Assembly: GCF_007971525.1 (NCBI RefSeq) | Contig: NZ_CP042437.1 | Coordinates: forward strand, 4,092,001-4,156,000 | DNA length: 64,000 bases | Direction: 5' to 3' | Source of the DNA: Mucilaginibacter ginsenosidivorax | Lineage (GTDB): Bacteria; Bacteroidota; Bacteroidia; Sphingobacteriales; Sphingobacteriaceae | In this document: positions 16,541-26,050 of the stretch, one piece after another | Numbering within the stretch: position 1 is the first letter of the stretch | Layout: each line of letters opens with the position of its first letter | Notes under the pieces: model-generated | Told to the model about the DNA's origin: nothing | What the model saw: only the letters and a program-made list of their open reading frames with translations | The model's database searches: none | Program-made: the position numbers and the translations under genes

Positions 16541-18925
16541 TTCAGTCTTTAAACTCTTCACCGGGTTCAATAATGCAGCCCTGATGCTTTGGTAGCTTAC
16601 GGTTAGCAATGTTATTATCATAGCCCCTGTGGCGGCGGCGGCAAATATCCACCAGGTTATGCCGGCGTGATATTGGTAGCCTTGCAGCCAGTTATGCATA
16701 AAGTAATACGATACCGGTGTGGCAACCAGTATGGATATAAACACCAGCACCACAAAATCAACCGACATTAAGCGCCACAGGCTAAATACTGATGCTCCAA
16801 GCACTTTACGTACCCCAATCTCTTTAATGCGCTGCTCGGCCAGGAACGATGCCATGCCAAACAAGCCCAGGCAGCTGATAAATATGGCCAGCCCCGCAAA
16901 GCAGGCGGCCAGCTTGCCTATGCGCTGCTCGTTGCCGAATTTTTTGGCGTATTCATCGTCTACAAACTGGTATTCAAATGGTTGTGACGGATTATAAACT
17001 TTAAAAATACTTTCTATTTTGGCAAGCGCAGATGCGGCGCTCATTTTGGGGTTGATCCGGAGCAGGATAGTCGATTCGGAATTTTTAGACAGGTAATACA
17101 AAAACGGCCTCACCTCTTCATAAGGTGAACTAACGATCATATCTTTTATTACACCCACCACTTTCAGCGGTTCGCCGTTCCATTTAATCGTTTCGCCAAT
17201 GGCATTGTCATTAAAACCCATAAAGTGAGCGGCTGTTTGGTTAATTACTACACCTGATGAATCAGTTAGGAATGATTTAGAAAATGCCCGGCCTTGCTTA
17301 AATGTCCAGCCTATGGTTTTCGCATAGTCGTAAGAGATGCCTTCGGTCAGGAAATCAACACTCATATTGGGGTCTTTGCCCTTCCAGTCAAAACCGCTGC
17401 TGCTTGATCCATATTCTGTAGGGGCGGCGCCCGCTTCGGCTACAGATATTACTGCTTCACTTTTTAACAGTTCGGTTGTTACTACATCCAGGTGTTTATG
17501 AACATCGTCGTTGATTACAGGGACAGAAACTAATCCATCCCGACTGTAGCCAACGGGCCGGTCTTTAGCAAACTGGATCTGTTTAAACACCACTATAGTC
17601 CCGATGATAAGGACAATTGATACCGTAAATTGTATTACCACCAATACTTTGCGCGGTAAGGCTGCAAAGCGCCCAACTTTAAACGCCCCCTTCAAAACTT
17701 TGATGGGCTCAAATGACGACAGATAAAACGCAGGATAGCTGCCGGCTATTAACCCGGTAAATAAACTAAAGCCAACAATCATGAGCCAAAACGGTGAGCT
17801 GGTCCACAGGATAGACATGCTTTTGTCAGATACAGAGTTGAAAAACGGTAGGCTTAATTGCACCAGCGCCACGGATAAAGCCAGCGCCAGCACCACAAAC
17901 AATAACGATTCGCTGAAAAACTGGTAAATAAGCTGGCTGCGTAACGAACCTATTGCCTTGCGGATGCCTACTTCTTTGGCCCTTTTTTCGCTTCGCGCAG
18001 TACTCAGGTTCATGAAATTGATACAGGCGAGCAATAATACAAATACGCCTATGATGCCAAACAACCAGACATATTTAATTCGGCCGCCAATATTTATACC
18101 ATCTTTAAAATCACTATATAAGTGCCATTTACTCATGGGGTGTAAAAACAGCTGCGGTTTCTTTTTAGCCAGTTCGGGGTTTATATTACGCAGTTTGGCA
18201 TCCTTTATATTGGCGGATACGTGGGCGAAATCGGTGTTGTCGGCCAGCTGAACAAATATCTGTACAAAGTTTGGCCGCCACGGATCGGCAGCTGTGCGTA
18301 CCCACTCGGTATTATTAAAGTATAATTGCCATGGCGCAATAAAGGTGATCTCGCCAAAGGTAGTATTGCGGGGCAGGTCTTCATAAACGCCGGTAACTTT
18401 AACGTCAAGCTTGTTATCTATTTTTAACACCTTGTTCATCGGGTCGGCATCACCAAAATAGGCTTTGGCATTTGATGCCGATATCAAAACCGAGTAGGGG
18501 GCTTTCAAGCCATCGCGGGTACCTTTAAGCATCTTGAGCGTAAACATTTCAAGGGCTTGCGGCTCAAAATAGATACCCATCTTGTTCAGTTTTTTATCGC
18601 CAAGACTTAACAGGTGGTTTCCCCAACCGGTTGCCATAGCCACCGATTTAAAATTGCTGCCATAGTTTTTACGCAACTCATTAGCCAGCGGATAGGGAGT
18701 TGCCGACCATGTGTTTATCTCGCCATTATTTTTCAAATGCTGCTCAACCTGTGCTATACGGTTATAGTTGTCATGGTACTGATCAAAAGAAAGCTCGTCC
18801 CAAATCCAGAGGCCTATCAGCATAGCCACCGCCATACCCACCGAAAGACCGGCTATATTAATAAAGGAGTTGGCCTTATTTTTAATAAGGTTACGCCACG
18901 CTGTTTTAAAATAATGTTGGTTCAT
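16538..18925 (-). CDS. ABC-type FtsX/MacB-like permease (array member 4)
   Basis: 795 residues. The N-terminus differs at the first few residues (MNQHYFKTAWRN) but then follows members 1 and 2 closely through helix 1, the LLLACINFMNLSTARSEKR block near 298 and VLVVIQFTVSIVLIIGTIVV at the mid-protein helix. The C-terminal FtsX block is GLFGMASFLAEQRIKEIGVRKV and the protein ends NPVKSLKTE. The similarity to members 1 and 2 implies fairly recent tandem duplication. It is predicted to sit in the inner membrane with two large periplasmic domains. No ATPase is nearby. Confidence 0.85.
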   Translation of the reverse strand: MNQHYFKTAWRNLIKNKANSFINIAGLSVGMAVAMLIGLWIWDELSFDQYHDNYNRIAQVEQHLKNNGEINTWSATPYPLANELRKNYGSNFKSVAMATGWGNHLLSLGDKKLNKMGIYFEPQALEMFTLKMLKGTRDGLKAPYSVLISASNAKAYFGDADPMNKVLKIDNKLDVKVTGVYEDLPRNTTFGEITFIAPWQLYFNNTEWVRTAADPWRPNFVQIFVQLADNTDFAHVSANIKDAKLRNINPELAKKKPQLFLHPMSKWHLYSDFKDGINIGGRIKYVWLFGIIGVFVLLLACINFMNLSTARSEKRAKEVGIRKAIGSLRSQLIYQFFSESLLFVVLALALSVALVQLSLPFFNSVSDKSMSILWTSSPFWLMIVGFSLFTGLIAGSYPAFYLSSFEPIKVLKGAFKVGRFAALPRKVLVVIQFTVSIVLIIGTIVVFKQIQFAKDRPVGYSRDGLVSVPVINDDVHKHLDVVTTELLKSEAVISVAEAGAAPTEYGSSSSGFDWKGKDPNMSVDFLTEGISYDYAKTIGWTFKQGRAFSKSFLTDSSGVVINQTAAHFMGFNDNAIGETIKWNGEPLKVVGVIKDMIVSSPYEEVRPFLYYLSKNSESTILLRINPKMSAASALAKIESIFKVYNPSQPFEYQFVDDEYAKKFGNEQRIGKLAACFAGLAIFISCLGLFGMASFLAEQRIKEIGVRKVLGASVFSLWRLMSVDFVVLVFISILVATPVSYYFMHNWLQGYQYHAGITWWIFAAAATGAMIITLLTVSYQSIRAALLNPVKSLKTE

Positions 18926-18931
18926 CTTTTT

Positions 18932-18955
18932 AGTTCATTAGTTCACTGGTTCATT
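18932..18955 (-). repeat. Start-side octad array (permease 4)
   Basis: Three 8-nt units on the plus strand (AGTTCATT, AGTTCACT, GGTTCATT), beginning 6 nt beyond the ATG at 18925. Confidence 0.6.
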
Positions 18956-19038
18956 TAGAGTATCAAGTAGCAAGATTTTTGATTTTCGGATTAAGTTCAT
19001 TGCAGCTGTTTTGATTCTTGATTCTAACTCGCCAGATG

Positions 19039-19066
19039 CGGTCTTGATACTTACTACTTGATACTA
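19039..19066 (-). repeat. Stop-anchored heptad array (permease 5)
   Basis: Four units on the minus strand: TAGTATC with the stop codon, AAGTAGT, AAGTATC and AAGACCG. This is a variant of the AAGARTC family with T at the fourth position. The adjoining spacer down to about 18960 contains further degenerate units. Confidence 0.65.
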
Positions 19067-21493
19067 TTCTGCTTTTAAACTCTTCACCGGGTTCATCAAT
19101 GCCGCTTTTATGGCCTGGAAGCTTACGGTAAACAGGGCTACTATTACGGCCAATATGCCGGCCAGGGCAAACATCCACCAGCTAATGGTTACTCGGTATT
19201 CAAAATCCTGCAGCCATTTGCTCATGCCCCACCAGGCCAAAGGTGTGGCTATTACAAAGGCAATGATCACCAGCTTTAAAAAATCTGTCGATAGCAATTG
19301 CACTATGCCGGTTACGCTTGCGCCTAATACTTTACGGATGCCAATTTCTTTGCTGCGCTGCTCGGCACTAAAAGCTGCCAGGCCAAACAGGCCGAGGCAT
19401 GATATCACAATAGCCACCATTGTAAATGAATTGATGATTTGCGATAGCATGATCTCGGTTTCGTATTGTTTTTGAACCTCGGTATCAAGGAAAGTATATT
19501 CAAACGGCACCTCGGGGAAATCTTTACGCCAAACTGCCGAAATTTTATCGAGCAGCGTTTTATAATTGCTGCTGCCTACAGATACCAGCATACAATTAAA
19601 ATAACCCGGATCGTTTTGGTACACCATCATAAAAGGCCGCACCTCGCTGTGCAGGGAATTGTAATTAAAATTTTTCATTACGCCGGCTACCTCAACAAAA
19701 GTGGCGGGTTTGCCATCGTATTGAGAATACAGCCTGGTGCCGGGCGCTTTTTGCACATCCAGGCCAAGGCGTTTGGCCAATGTTTCATTGATTAATACGC
19801 GGTTGGTATCGTTCAGCCTGAAATCGCGGCCGCTTATTAAGCTTACGCCATTTGCTTTTACAAAATGTTCGTCGGTATTAATGTTTTGGGCGTCAACAGC
19901 GGCAGCCATATTGCCACCTGCCAGGAAAACGCCATGATCATGCGGTACAAATTGCCCTAAATAGTTATCCGCATTATTTACTGCTTTTACTTCCGATAGT
20001 TCTTTCAGATCATTAGTAAAAGCCGCCATTTTTTTCTGGGATGCTTCGGTGTAAAAATTGAAGATGAGCTTTTGGTTTTTATCAAAACCAAGATCCTTAT
20101 TCTTGATATAGTTTAGTTGGCTATAGATAACAATGATACCTGTAACCAAAACTATAGATAAAACAAATTGAAATACAACGAGTGATTTACGGATGCCGGT
20201 TGCCGAAACCTGGCTGGTAAAATTTCCCTTGATCACCTTAATTGCTTCGAAAGCCGATAGGTAAAATGCAGGATAGCTGCCAGCAACCAGGCCGGTAACA
20301 GCTACAAGGCTTAACAGCATTATCCAGATTTTGTAATTGCTGAAAAAATCTAACTGGATATCTGCCCTGGTAACCTGGTTGAGATAAGGCATCAGTAATA
20401 TGAGCAGCGGCAATGCAATGGCAACACCAATAAATGCCAGCAGGAACGATTCGCCTAAAAACTGTTTGATCAAATCGCCTTTACCTGCGCCTATCACTTT
20501 GCGTACACCAACTTCCTTTGCGCGTTTTGAGGCGCGGGCGGTAGATAGGTTCATGAAGTTGATACAGGCAATTACCTGGATCATTACGGCAATCAATATC
20601 AGCAGGAATAAAAACTTTGGATCGAGGGTTTTACTCAGTTCGTTTTCAAACCCCGGGGTAGTATGAATGCTGTTTACCGGCTGCAGGTGTAATACCTTTT
20701 TCATGCCGATAGCTTTTAGCTGCTGGGCCGCATATTTATTCAAAAATTCGGGTAGCTTTTTTTCCAGGGCTGCGGCGCTGGCATCGGGCCTTAATTTAAT
20801 GTAGGCGTACAGAAAGTTGTTGCCGGCCCAGGCATCATTCCTCCGTACCGATTCGCCAAATCCACCGCTGTTCATCGCTATGTACATATTGCCATGAATG
20901 TGCGATTTGCCCAGGCTTTCGTCAACCACGCCCATAACCTTATAATCGTGTTTGCCAAAAGAGTTATCAATTGATATCATTTTGCCAACTGCATTCTCGC
21001 TGCCAAAAAGTTTATCGGCCACAGGCTTAAACAGCACTATAGAATATGGCTCGGTTAACGCGCTGGTAGCGCTGCCACTCACAAAATGGTAGCTGAATAC
21101 GTCGAAAAATGTAGAATCCACAAACAGCGCATCCTTCTCATAAAACGACTTTTCTTTGTAACGCAGCAGGTGTTGTTTTGCGCCAAACTTTTCGGTAGTT
21201 ACCACGCGGGTAAATTGCTTTACCTCGGCAAAGTCATTCCGCATAGCCGGGGTTATCGGCGGCGAGCTTGCCCCGCTATGGTGCTTATCGCCTGTCAGTT
21301 CCAGGTCGGTTGTTACCCGGTAAGTATTTTCTACACCCTTATGCTGTTTATCATAATTATACTGGTCCTGCACATACAGCAAAATATACAGGCAACACAA
21401 GGTACCCGTAGCCAGGCCTATAATGTTGATGAAACTAAAGGTTTTGTTTTTTAACAAAAACCGCCACGCTGTTTTTAAATAACTCTTTAACAT
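19064..21493 (-). CDS. ABC-type FtsX/MacB-like permease (array member 5)
   Basis: 809 residues and more distant from members 1-4: helix 1 reads FINIIGLATGTLCCLYILLYV and the first periplasmic domain (about 45-280) begins DQYNYDKQHKGVENTYRV. The FtsX landmarks remain: ACINFMNLSTARASKRAKEVGVRKV near 305, VFQFVLSIVLVTGIIVIYSQL at the mid-protein helix, and GLFGLAAFSAEQRSKEIGIRKV near 710. The protein ends NPVKSLKAE. It probably shares a transcript with member 6 upstream (125-nt gap). Substrate unknown. Confidence 0.85.
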   Translation of the reverse strand: MLKSYLKTAWRFLLKNKTFSFINIIGLATGTLCCLYILLYVQDQYNYDKQHKGVENTYRVTTDLELTGDKHHSGASSPPITPAMRNDFAEVKQFTRVVTTEKFGAKQHLLRYKEKSFYEKDALFVDSTFFDVFSYHFVSGSATSALTEPYSIVLFKPVADKLFGSENAVGKMISIDNSFGKHDYKVMGVVDESLGKSHIHGNMYIAMNSGGFGESVRRNDAWAGNNFLYAYIKLRPDASAAALEKKLPEFLNKYAAQQLKAIGMKKVLHLQPVNSIHTTPGFENELSKTLDPKFLFLLILIAVMIQVIACINFMNLSTARASKRAKEVGVRKVIGAGKGDLIKQFLGESFLLAFIGVAIALPLLILLMPYLNQVTRADIQLDFFSNYKIWIMLLSLVAVTGLVAGSYPAFYLSAFEAIKVIKGNFTSQVSATGIRKSLVVFQFVLSIVLVTGIIVIYSQLNYIKNKDLGFDKNQKLIFNFYTEASQKKMAAFTNDLKELSEVKAVNNADNYLGQFVPHDHGVFLAGGNMAAAVDAQNINTDEHFVKANGVSLISGRDFRLNDTNRVLINETLAKRLGLDVQKAPGTRLYSQYDGKPATFVEVAGVMKNFNYNSLHSEVRPFMMVYQNDPGYFNCMLVSVGSSNYKTLLDKISAVWRKDFPEVPFEYTFLDTEVQKQYETEIMLSQIINSFTMVAIVISCLGLFGLAAFSAEQRSKEIGIRKVLGASVTGIVQLLSTDFLKLVIIAFVIATPLAWWGMSKWLQDFEYRVTISWWMFALAGILAVIVALFTVSFQAIKAALMNPVKSLKAE

Positions 21494-21528
21494 GTTGTAC
21501 GTTTTAAGTTGTACGTGATACGCTTTTT
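21494..21528 (-). repeat. Start-anchored heptad array (permease 5)
   Basis: Five 7-nt units directly abut the ATG at 21493. The coding-strand unit next to the ATG is GTACAAC. The array is nearly identical to that upstream of permease 2, differing at about two positions. Confidence 0.65.
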
Positions 21529-21586
21529 AAATCCTTATGTATTTCACTAATGATCGCGAAGCGAAACGACTAATGACAAAAATGTC

Positions 21587-21621
21587 TTGATTCTTGACTC
21601 TTAACTCTTGACTCTTTTTTA
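21587..21621 (-). repeat. Stop-adjacent AAGARTC heptad array (permease 6)
   Basis: On the minus strand the TAA stop is followed by an A-run, then four units of the GAGTCAA/GAGTTAA/GAATCAA phase. This is the same family as downstream of permeases 1-4, with the phase to the stop codon shifted by 2 nt. Confidence 0.65.
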
Positions 21622-24381
21622 CTCCGCTTTTAAACTCTTCACCGGGTTCATTAACGCGGCTTTGATACTTTGGTAACTCACGGTACAAATTGCGATTACA
21701 ATGGCCATTATCCCCGCCAGGGCAAACATCCACCAGCTGATGCTGATGCGGTTGCTGGGGTTAAAATCCTGCAGCCATTTATTCATAGCCCACCAGGATA
21801 TGGGAGACGCTATCAGGATGGCTATAAATACCAGCTTAACAAAATCGAGCGAGAGCAGGCGGGTAATGTTGGCTATGCTTGCACCAAGTACCTTGCGGAT
21901 GCCTATTTCGCGGCTGCGTTGTTCGGCCATAAAGGCGGCCAGGGCAAATAGGCCAAGGCAAGCTATAATAATGGCCAGTACGGCAAAGCTGGTAAATATG
22001 CGGCCCATACGCTGTACGTCGGCATACATGTTGGCAAATTGCTCATCCATAAAGCTGTAGCGGATGGGCTGGTTTGGCGAAAAGCTTTTCCATACCGCAT
22101 TTATCTGCGCCAAAGTACCTTTTACGTCGTCGGTTTTAATTTTTACCGATACGATAGACGGACTATTACCCAGGTGCATCACCAGCGGGTCAAGCGAGCC
22201 CTTTAGTGTTTCAAAATTAAAATCCTTTACCACGCCAATAATGGGCACAGGCGCGCCATAATTGCTTATTTTTTTGCCGATGGGGTTTTTAAGGCCTAAT
22301 TTTTGGGCCATGGTTTGGTTAATGATTACCGCCTGTGAGTCGGTTTTTAGTTTAGGGGTAAAATCCCGGCCGGCCACTATAGTCATGCCCAGGGTTTTTA
22401 TATAGTCGGCATCAACATCCCAAAACTGGCCACCCGTACCGGCTTCCATTTTCTGTTTACCCTCATTATGAAACTCATTGCCGTTACGCTTGGTACCCGA
22501 TACCGGTAAAAAATCGCTCACGGTGGCGCTTTTTACTGCCGATAGCTTCAGTAATTCGTTTTTGAAGTTTTGCACTTCGCCTTCCAACGTGTGCGTGCCT
22601 TGTATCATCAGCACCTGGTCTTTTTCAAAACCTACCTTTTTATTCAGTATGTAATGCATCTGGTTATAAATAACTACCGTGCTGATAATTAATATAATGG
22701 ATGTGGTAAACTGAAAAACAACCAGCCCGTTGCGCAAAAAAGAGCTTTTGCTACCCGTAGCCAGCTTGCCTTTCAAGACTTCTACAGGTTTAAAGCCGGA
22801 TAGGTAGAATGCGGGATAAACACCCGCCAATATGCCAACTACTACCGCGGCAGCCATTATAGTGGGCATAAACCACCAGTGCTGCCATGGTATGGTTAAT
22901 GTCTTTGCTGCAAGTGTATTAAAATAAGGCACTAATAACGCAGCCAAAATAATGGCTATAATAAAGGAGATAAAGCTGTAAATTAACGACTCGGTTAAAA
23001 ACTGGCTGATCAGCCCGCTGCGTTGCGAACCTACCACCTTACGTAAACCTACCTCCTTTGCCCTGTTGGCAGATTTTGCTGTGGCCAGGTTAATAAAATT
23101 GATACAGGCTATCACTAATATAAAGCCTGCTACCGCCCCAAACAACCACACAAAACGGATATCGCCGTGCGAAACGCCATCACGGATATCATAAGAGTAT
23201 AGGTTGATATCTTTGATGTTTTGCAAAAACATAGTTAAAGCACCGGCAATCCTATCCGCGTTTTTATCGCCACCCCTTCTCATATCGGGTATGTAGTAGC
23301 CTTGTATTATGCCATCGGTTATCTTTTTATTTAAGGCTTTAACATCTGCCCCCGGCTTAAGTAGCACGTAAACATCGTAATTGCTGGCTCCCCAGGTTTC
23401 CTGCTCGCCATCCCAAAATTTAATACCGGTAAGGGTAAGCAAAAAGTTATAATGCAGGTGTGTTGTTGCGGGGAAATCCTGCATTACCGCACCAATTTTA
23501 TAGGGCCTGCTTTTGTTATTGTTCAGGTACATCACCTTGCCAACCGGGTTTTGGCCAGGGAAATATTTATCGGCTTTACTTTTTGATATCACCATGGTTT
23601 GCGGCTCGGTAAGGGCGTGTGCCAGATCGCCATACACCATGGGCACTTTTAGCATCTCCAATAACGACTGATCGGCGTACGCAAAACCATCCTCATGGGT
23701 GTTTTCTACGCCATCGGCACGTTTCAACTCGTTGCTGCCGGCTCCCCAAAACAGCGAGTTTGGCATCAAACGGCCCGATTTCTCGACCTCCGGATAATCG
23801 TTTTTTAAGGTCTTGGCCATAACTGCGGGCCACGAAGTGCCTTTTTCATGTATGGCATCTATATTATAGGCACCCACAACCCGGTAAATCCTATCGGCAT
23901 CGGGGTAGTTTTTATCAAAGCTAACTTCGTCCCGGATATATAAGGCAATCAATAAACAGGCGGCAATACTAAACGCAAAGCCCCCAATTTTAATAGCCGC
24001 GTACATTTTTTGCTTTTGTAATTGCCTTAACGCAACTTTTAAATAATTTTTAATCATACCGATATTAATTAAAATTGAACCCCTTTTATCCGATTTATAA
24101 TGTTCTTTATAGGCAGGCAAATAAGGTGGCACAACCCTGGTGTTTTCGCCGGCCATCGTATCTGCAGGTTTTATTTTTTGCAGTATTCTTTCAAATAACA
24201 AGGGACTATTAGTTGCGGTATCCTCTTTTTCATCCTGCCACCAGTCAAAAATTAACATCAGGGAGGTTTTTAGTTCAGGATTTTCCATTAACAACTTATC
24301 CAGCTCAAGCAGCTCATCTGCCGATGCCTCGTTAGCCAGTTTTTTTGTTGCCAGTTGCCAAACGTGTTCCTCTATATCCAT
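21619..24381 (-). CDS. ABC-type permease with extra N-terminal domain (array member 6)
   Basis: 920 residues, first in the array. Residues 1-105 are an added soluble, acidic, helical domain (EEHVWQLATKKLANEASADELL, then LDKLLMENPELK, then FDWWQDEKED) that resembles the short cytoplasmic N-terminal region of FecR-type anti-sigma factors. A normal permease start, MIKNYLKVALRQL, occurs at residue 109 (codon 24055-24057), and from there the protein is a usual FtsX/MacB permease: INFINLATAKSANRAKEVGLRKV, a second periplasmic domain, LFALAAFMAEQRSREIGIRKV, and NPVKSLKAE at the end. There is no stop between the two parts, so it is a true in-frame fusion as read. The prefix may regulate the transporter from the cytoplasm; this is inference. 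Confidence 0.82.
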   Translation of the reverse strand: MDIEEHVWQLATKKLANEASADELLELDKLLMENPELKTSLMLIFDWWQDEKEDTATNSPLLFERILQKIKPADTMAGENTRVVPPYLPAYKEHYKSDKRGSILINIGMIKNYLKVALRQLQKQKMYAAIKIGGFAFSIAACLLIALYIRDEVSFDKNYPDADRIYRVVGAYNIDAIHEKGTSWPAVMAKTLKNDYPEVEKSGRLMPNSLFWGAGSNELKRADGVENTHEDGFAYADQSLLEMLKVPMVYGDLAHALTEPQTMVISKSKADKYFPGQNPVGKVMYLNNNKSRPYKIGAVMQDFPATTHLHYNFLLTLTGIKFWDGEQETWGASNYDVYVLLKPGADVKALNKKITDGIIQGYYIPDMRRGGDKNADRIAGALTMFLQNIKDINLYSYDIRDGVSHGDIRFVWLFGAVAGFILVIACINFINLATAKSANRAKEVGLRKVVGSQRSGLISQFLTESLIYSFISFIIAIILAALLVPYFNTLAAKTLTIPWQHWWFMPTIMAAAVVVGILAGVYPAFYLSGFKPVEVLKGKLATGSKSSFLRNGLVVFQFTTSIILIISTVVIYNQMHYILNKKVGFEKDQVLMIQGTHTLEGEVQNFKNELLKLSAVKSATVSDFLPVSGTKRNGNEFHNEGKQKMEAGTGGQFWDVDADYIKTLGMTIVAGRDFTPKLKTDSQAVIINQTMAQKLGLKNPIGKKISNYGAPVPIIGVVKDFNFETLKGSLDPLVMHLGNSPSIVSVKIKTDDVKGTLAQINAVWKSFSPNQPIRYSFMDEQFANMYADVQRMGRIFTSFAVLAIIIACLGLFALAAFMAEQRSREIGIRKVLGASIANITRLLSLDFVKLVFIAILIASPISWWAMNKWLQDFNPSNRISISWWMFALAGIMAIVIAICTVSYQSIKAALMNPVKSLKAE

Positions 24382-24632
24382 AGCTTACAGGTAGATAAAT
24401 TATGATACCAGGGTATATCCTACTAATTACATAGAATAAAATATGTGCCATTTATTTAAATATCAGTAAATCAGTTGTTTGTATAAGTAAGAATGCGCCG
24501 GGTGTTCGAATACGAACATGTGGTGTTCGGTTTTATGCGGAAGCGGTATCGGTTTGGCCCGTCCGGAAATAGCTATACAGATTTGTGAAAAATAATCATA
24601 TTTTAGCTTAAGTAACGGTAACTCATCTTTAT

Positions 24633-25913
24633 ATGCAAAAAATTATCCTCTTCGTTTTTCTTCTTTTTGTTGCAGAAACCGCATCGGCCCAAAAAACTTA
24701 TATCCAATGCGGAAAACTGATTGACGGAACCTCGCCGGCAGCGCAAACACAAATAACTATAGTTGTTGAGGGTAAAACCATTGTAGATATCCAGAAAGGT
24801 TATACATCAGGAACCGGAACAGATAAGGTAGTTAACCTGCAAAACAAAACGGTAATGCCGGGGCTAATTGATTGCCATGTACACCTCGAATCTCAGTTTA
24901 ATAAAAATTCGGCTATCCAGGGTTTTACATTAACCGATGCCGACGTTGCTTACCAGGCATCGGTATTTGCCAAACGGACCTTAATGGCAGGCTTCACTAC
25001 CGTGCGCGACCTTGGTGGCACCGGAGTAAATATAAGCCTGCGGAAGGCAATAAGGCAGGGTTTGGTTGACGGCCCCAGGGTGATAACTGCCGGCAGGGCA
25101 ATATCGGCCAGTGGCGGCCATATGGATCCGTCGGACGGGTTCAGGGATGATGCTTTTAGCCACCGCCCGGGGCCCGATGAGGGCGTAGCCGATGGCAAGG
25201 ACGAATTGATAAAAGCTGTAAGGCTTCAATTTAAACGCGGATCTGACGTGATCAAAATTGCATCGACAGGCGGGGTATTGGATTTAAGCGAGGATGGATC
25301 GGGTGCGCAATTCAGCATCGACGAAATAAAGGCCGTTGTAGAAACAGCCAAAGATTACGGGCTTAAAGTAGCCTGCCACGCCCACGGCGCCGAAGGTATA
25401 CGTAGGGCTATACTGGGTGGCGTAACCTCGATAGAACACGGCACCTTTATGGACGATGAAGATATTAAACTGGCCAAACAGTACGGTACCTGGTATGTAC
25501 CCACCATCATTGCCGGAAAATCGGTTGCCGATTCTGCTCGCATTCCTGGTTTCTTTCCGCCGGTAATTGCCCGTAAAGCATTGGAAATAGGGCCACAGAT
25601 ACAACAAACATTTACAAGGGCTTACAAGGCCGGCGTGAAAATTGCCTTTGGTACCGATGCAGGAGTATACGCACACGGTAAAAACTACATTGAATTTCAG
25701 TACATGGTTGAAGGTGGCATGACGCCAATGGAAGCCATAAAATCGGCAACAAGCAGCGCCGCCGATCTGCTGGGCATGAGCTCGAAAATTGGCAGCATAG
25801 CCAGTGGGAAATCAGCCGATATTGTTGCGGTTGACGGCGACCCCTTACTTGATATAAAAGCAATGAAAAATGTAAGCTTTATCATGAAAGAGGGGAAAAT
25901 ATACAGCTTATAA
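24633..25913 (+). CDS. Secreted metal-dependent amidohydrolase
   Basis: 426 residues with signal peptide MQKIILFVFLLFVAETASAQ. The amidohydrolase superfamily metal-site residues are visible: HVH (82-84, after MPGLIDC), a probable carboxylated lysine in VIKIASTGG, CHAHG, SIEHGT and GTDAGV. This set matches the imidazolonepropionase-like/Xaa-Pro dipeptidase subgroup, which hydrolyses cyclic amides or proline-containing dipeptides with a binuclear zinc site. The periplasmic location and the M1 aminopeptidase gene 138 nt downstream on the same strand suggest a role in peptide breakdown. The exact substrate cannot be read from the sequence. Confidence 0.85.
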   Translation: MQKIILFVFLLFVAETASAQKTYIQCGKLIDGTSPAAQTQITIVVEGKTIVDIQKGYTSGTGTDKVVNLQNKTVMPGLIDCHVHLESQFNKNSAIQGFTLTDADVAYQASVFAKRTLMAGFTTVRDLGGTGVNISLRKAIRQGLVDGPRVITAGRAISASGGHMDPSDGFRDDAFSHRPGPDEGVADGKDELIKAVRLQFKRGSDVIKIASTGGVLDLSEDGSGAQFSIDEIKAVVETAKDYGLKVACHAHGAEGIRRAILGGVTSIEHGTFMDDEDIKLAKQYGTWYVPTIIAGKSVADSARIPGFFPPVIARKALEIGPQIQQTFTRAYKAGVKIAFGTDAGVYAHGKNYIEFQYMVEGGMTPMEAIKSATSSAADLLGMSSKIGSIASGKSADIVAVDGDPLLDIKAMKNVSFIMKEGKIYSL

Positions 25914-26050
25914 CGGTAAATAAATTCTTGTAACGGTAACATTAATGTTTACCGCGCGTCTTACGTGCGTTGAGGGTCAAAACCTTTTGCCCCCGGCAGG
26001 TGTATTAGTTTATAATACATCCGCTGCTGTTTGTATACTATTTACCATAT

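Noticed and set aside
9067..24381. Reading the permease array as a MacAB-type drug efflux operon
   Set aside because: No membrane-fusion protein, outer-membrane channel or ATPase is encoded nearby.
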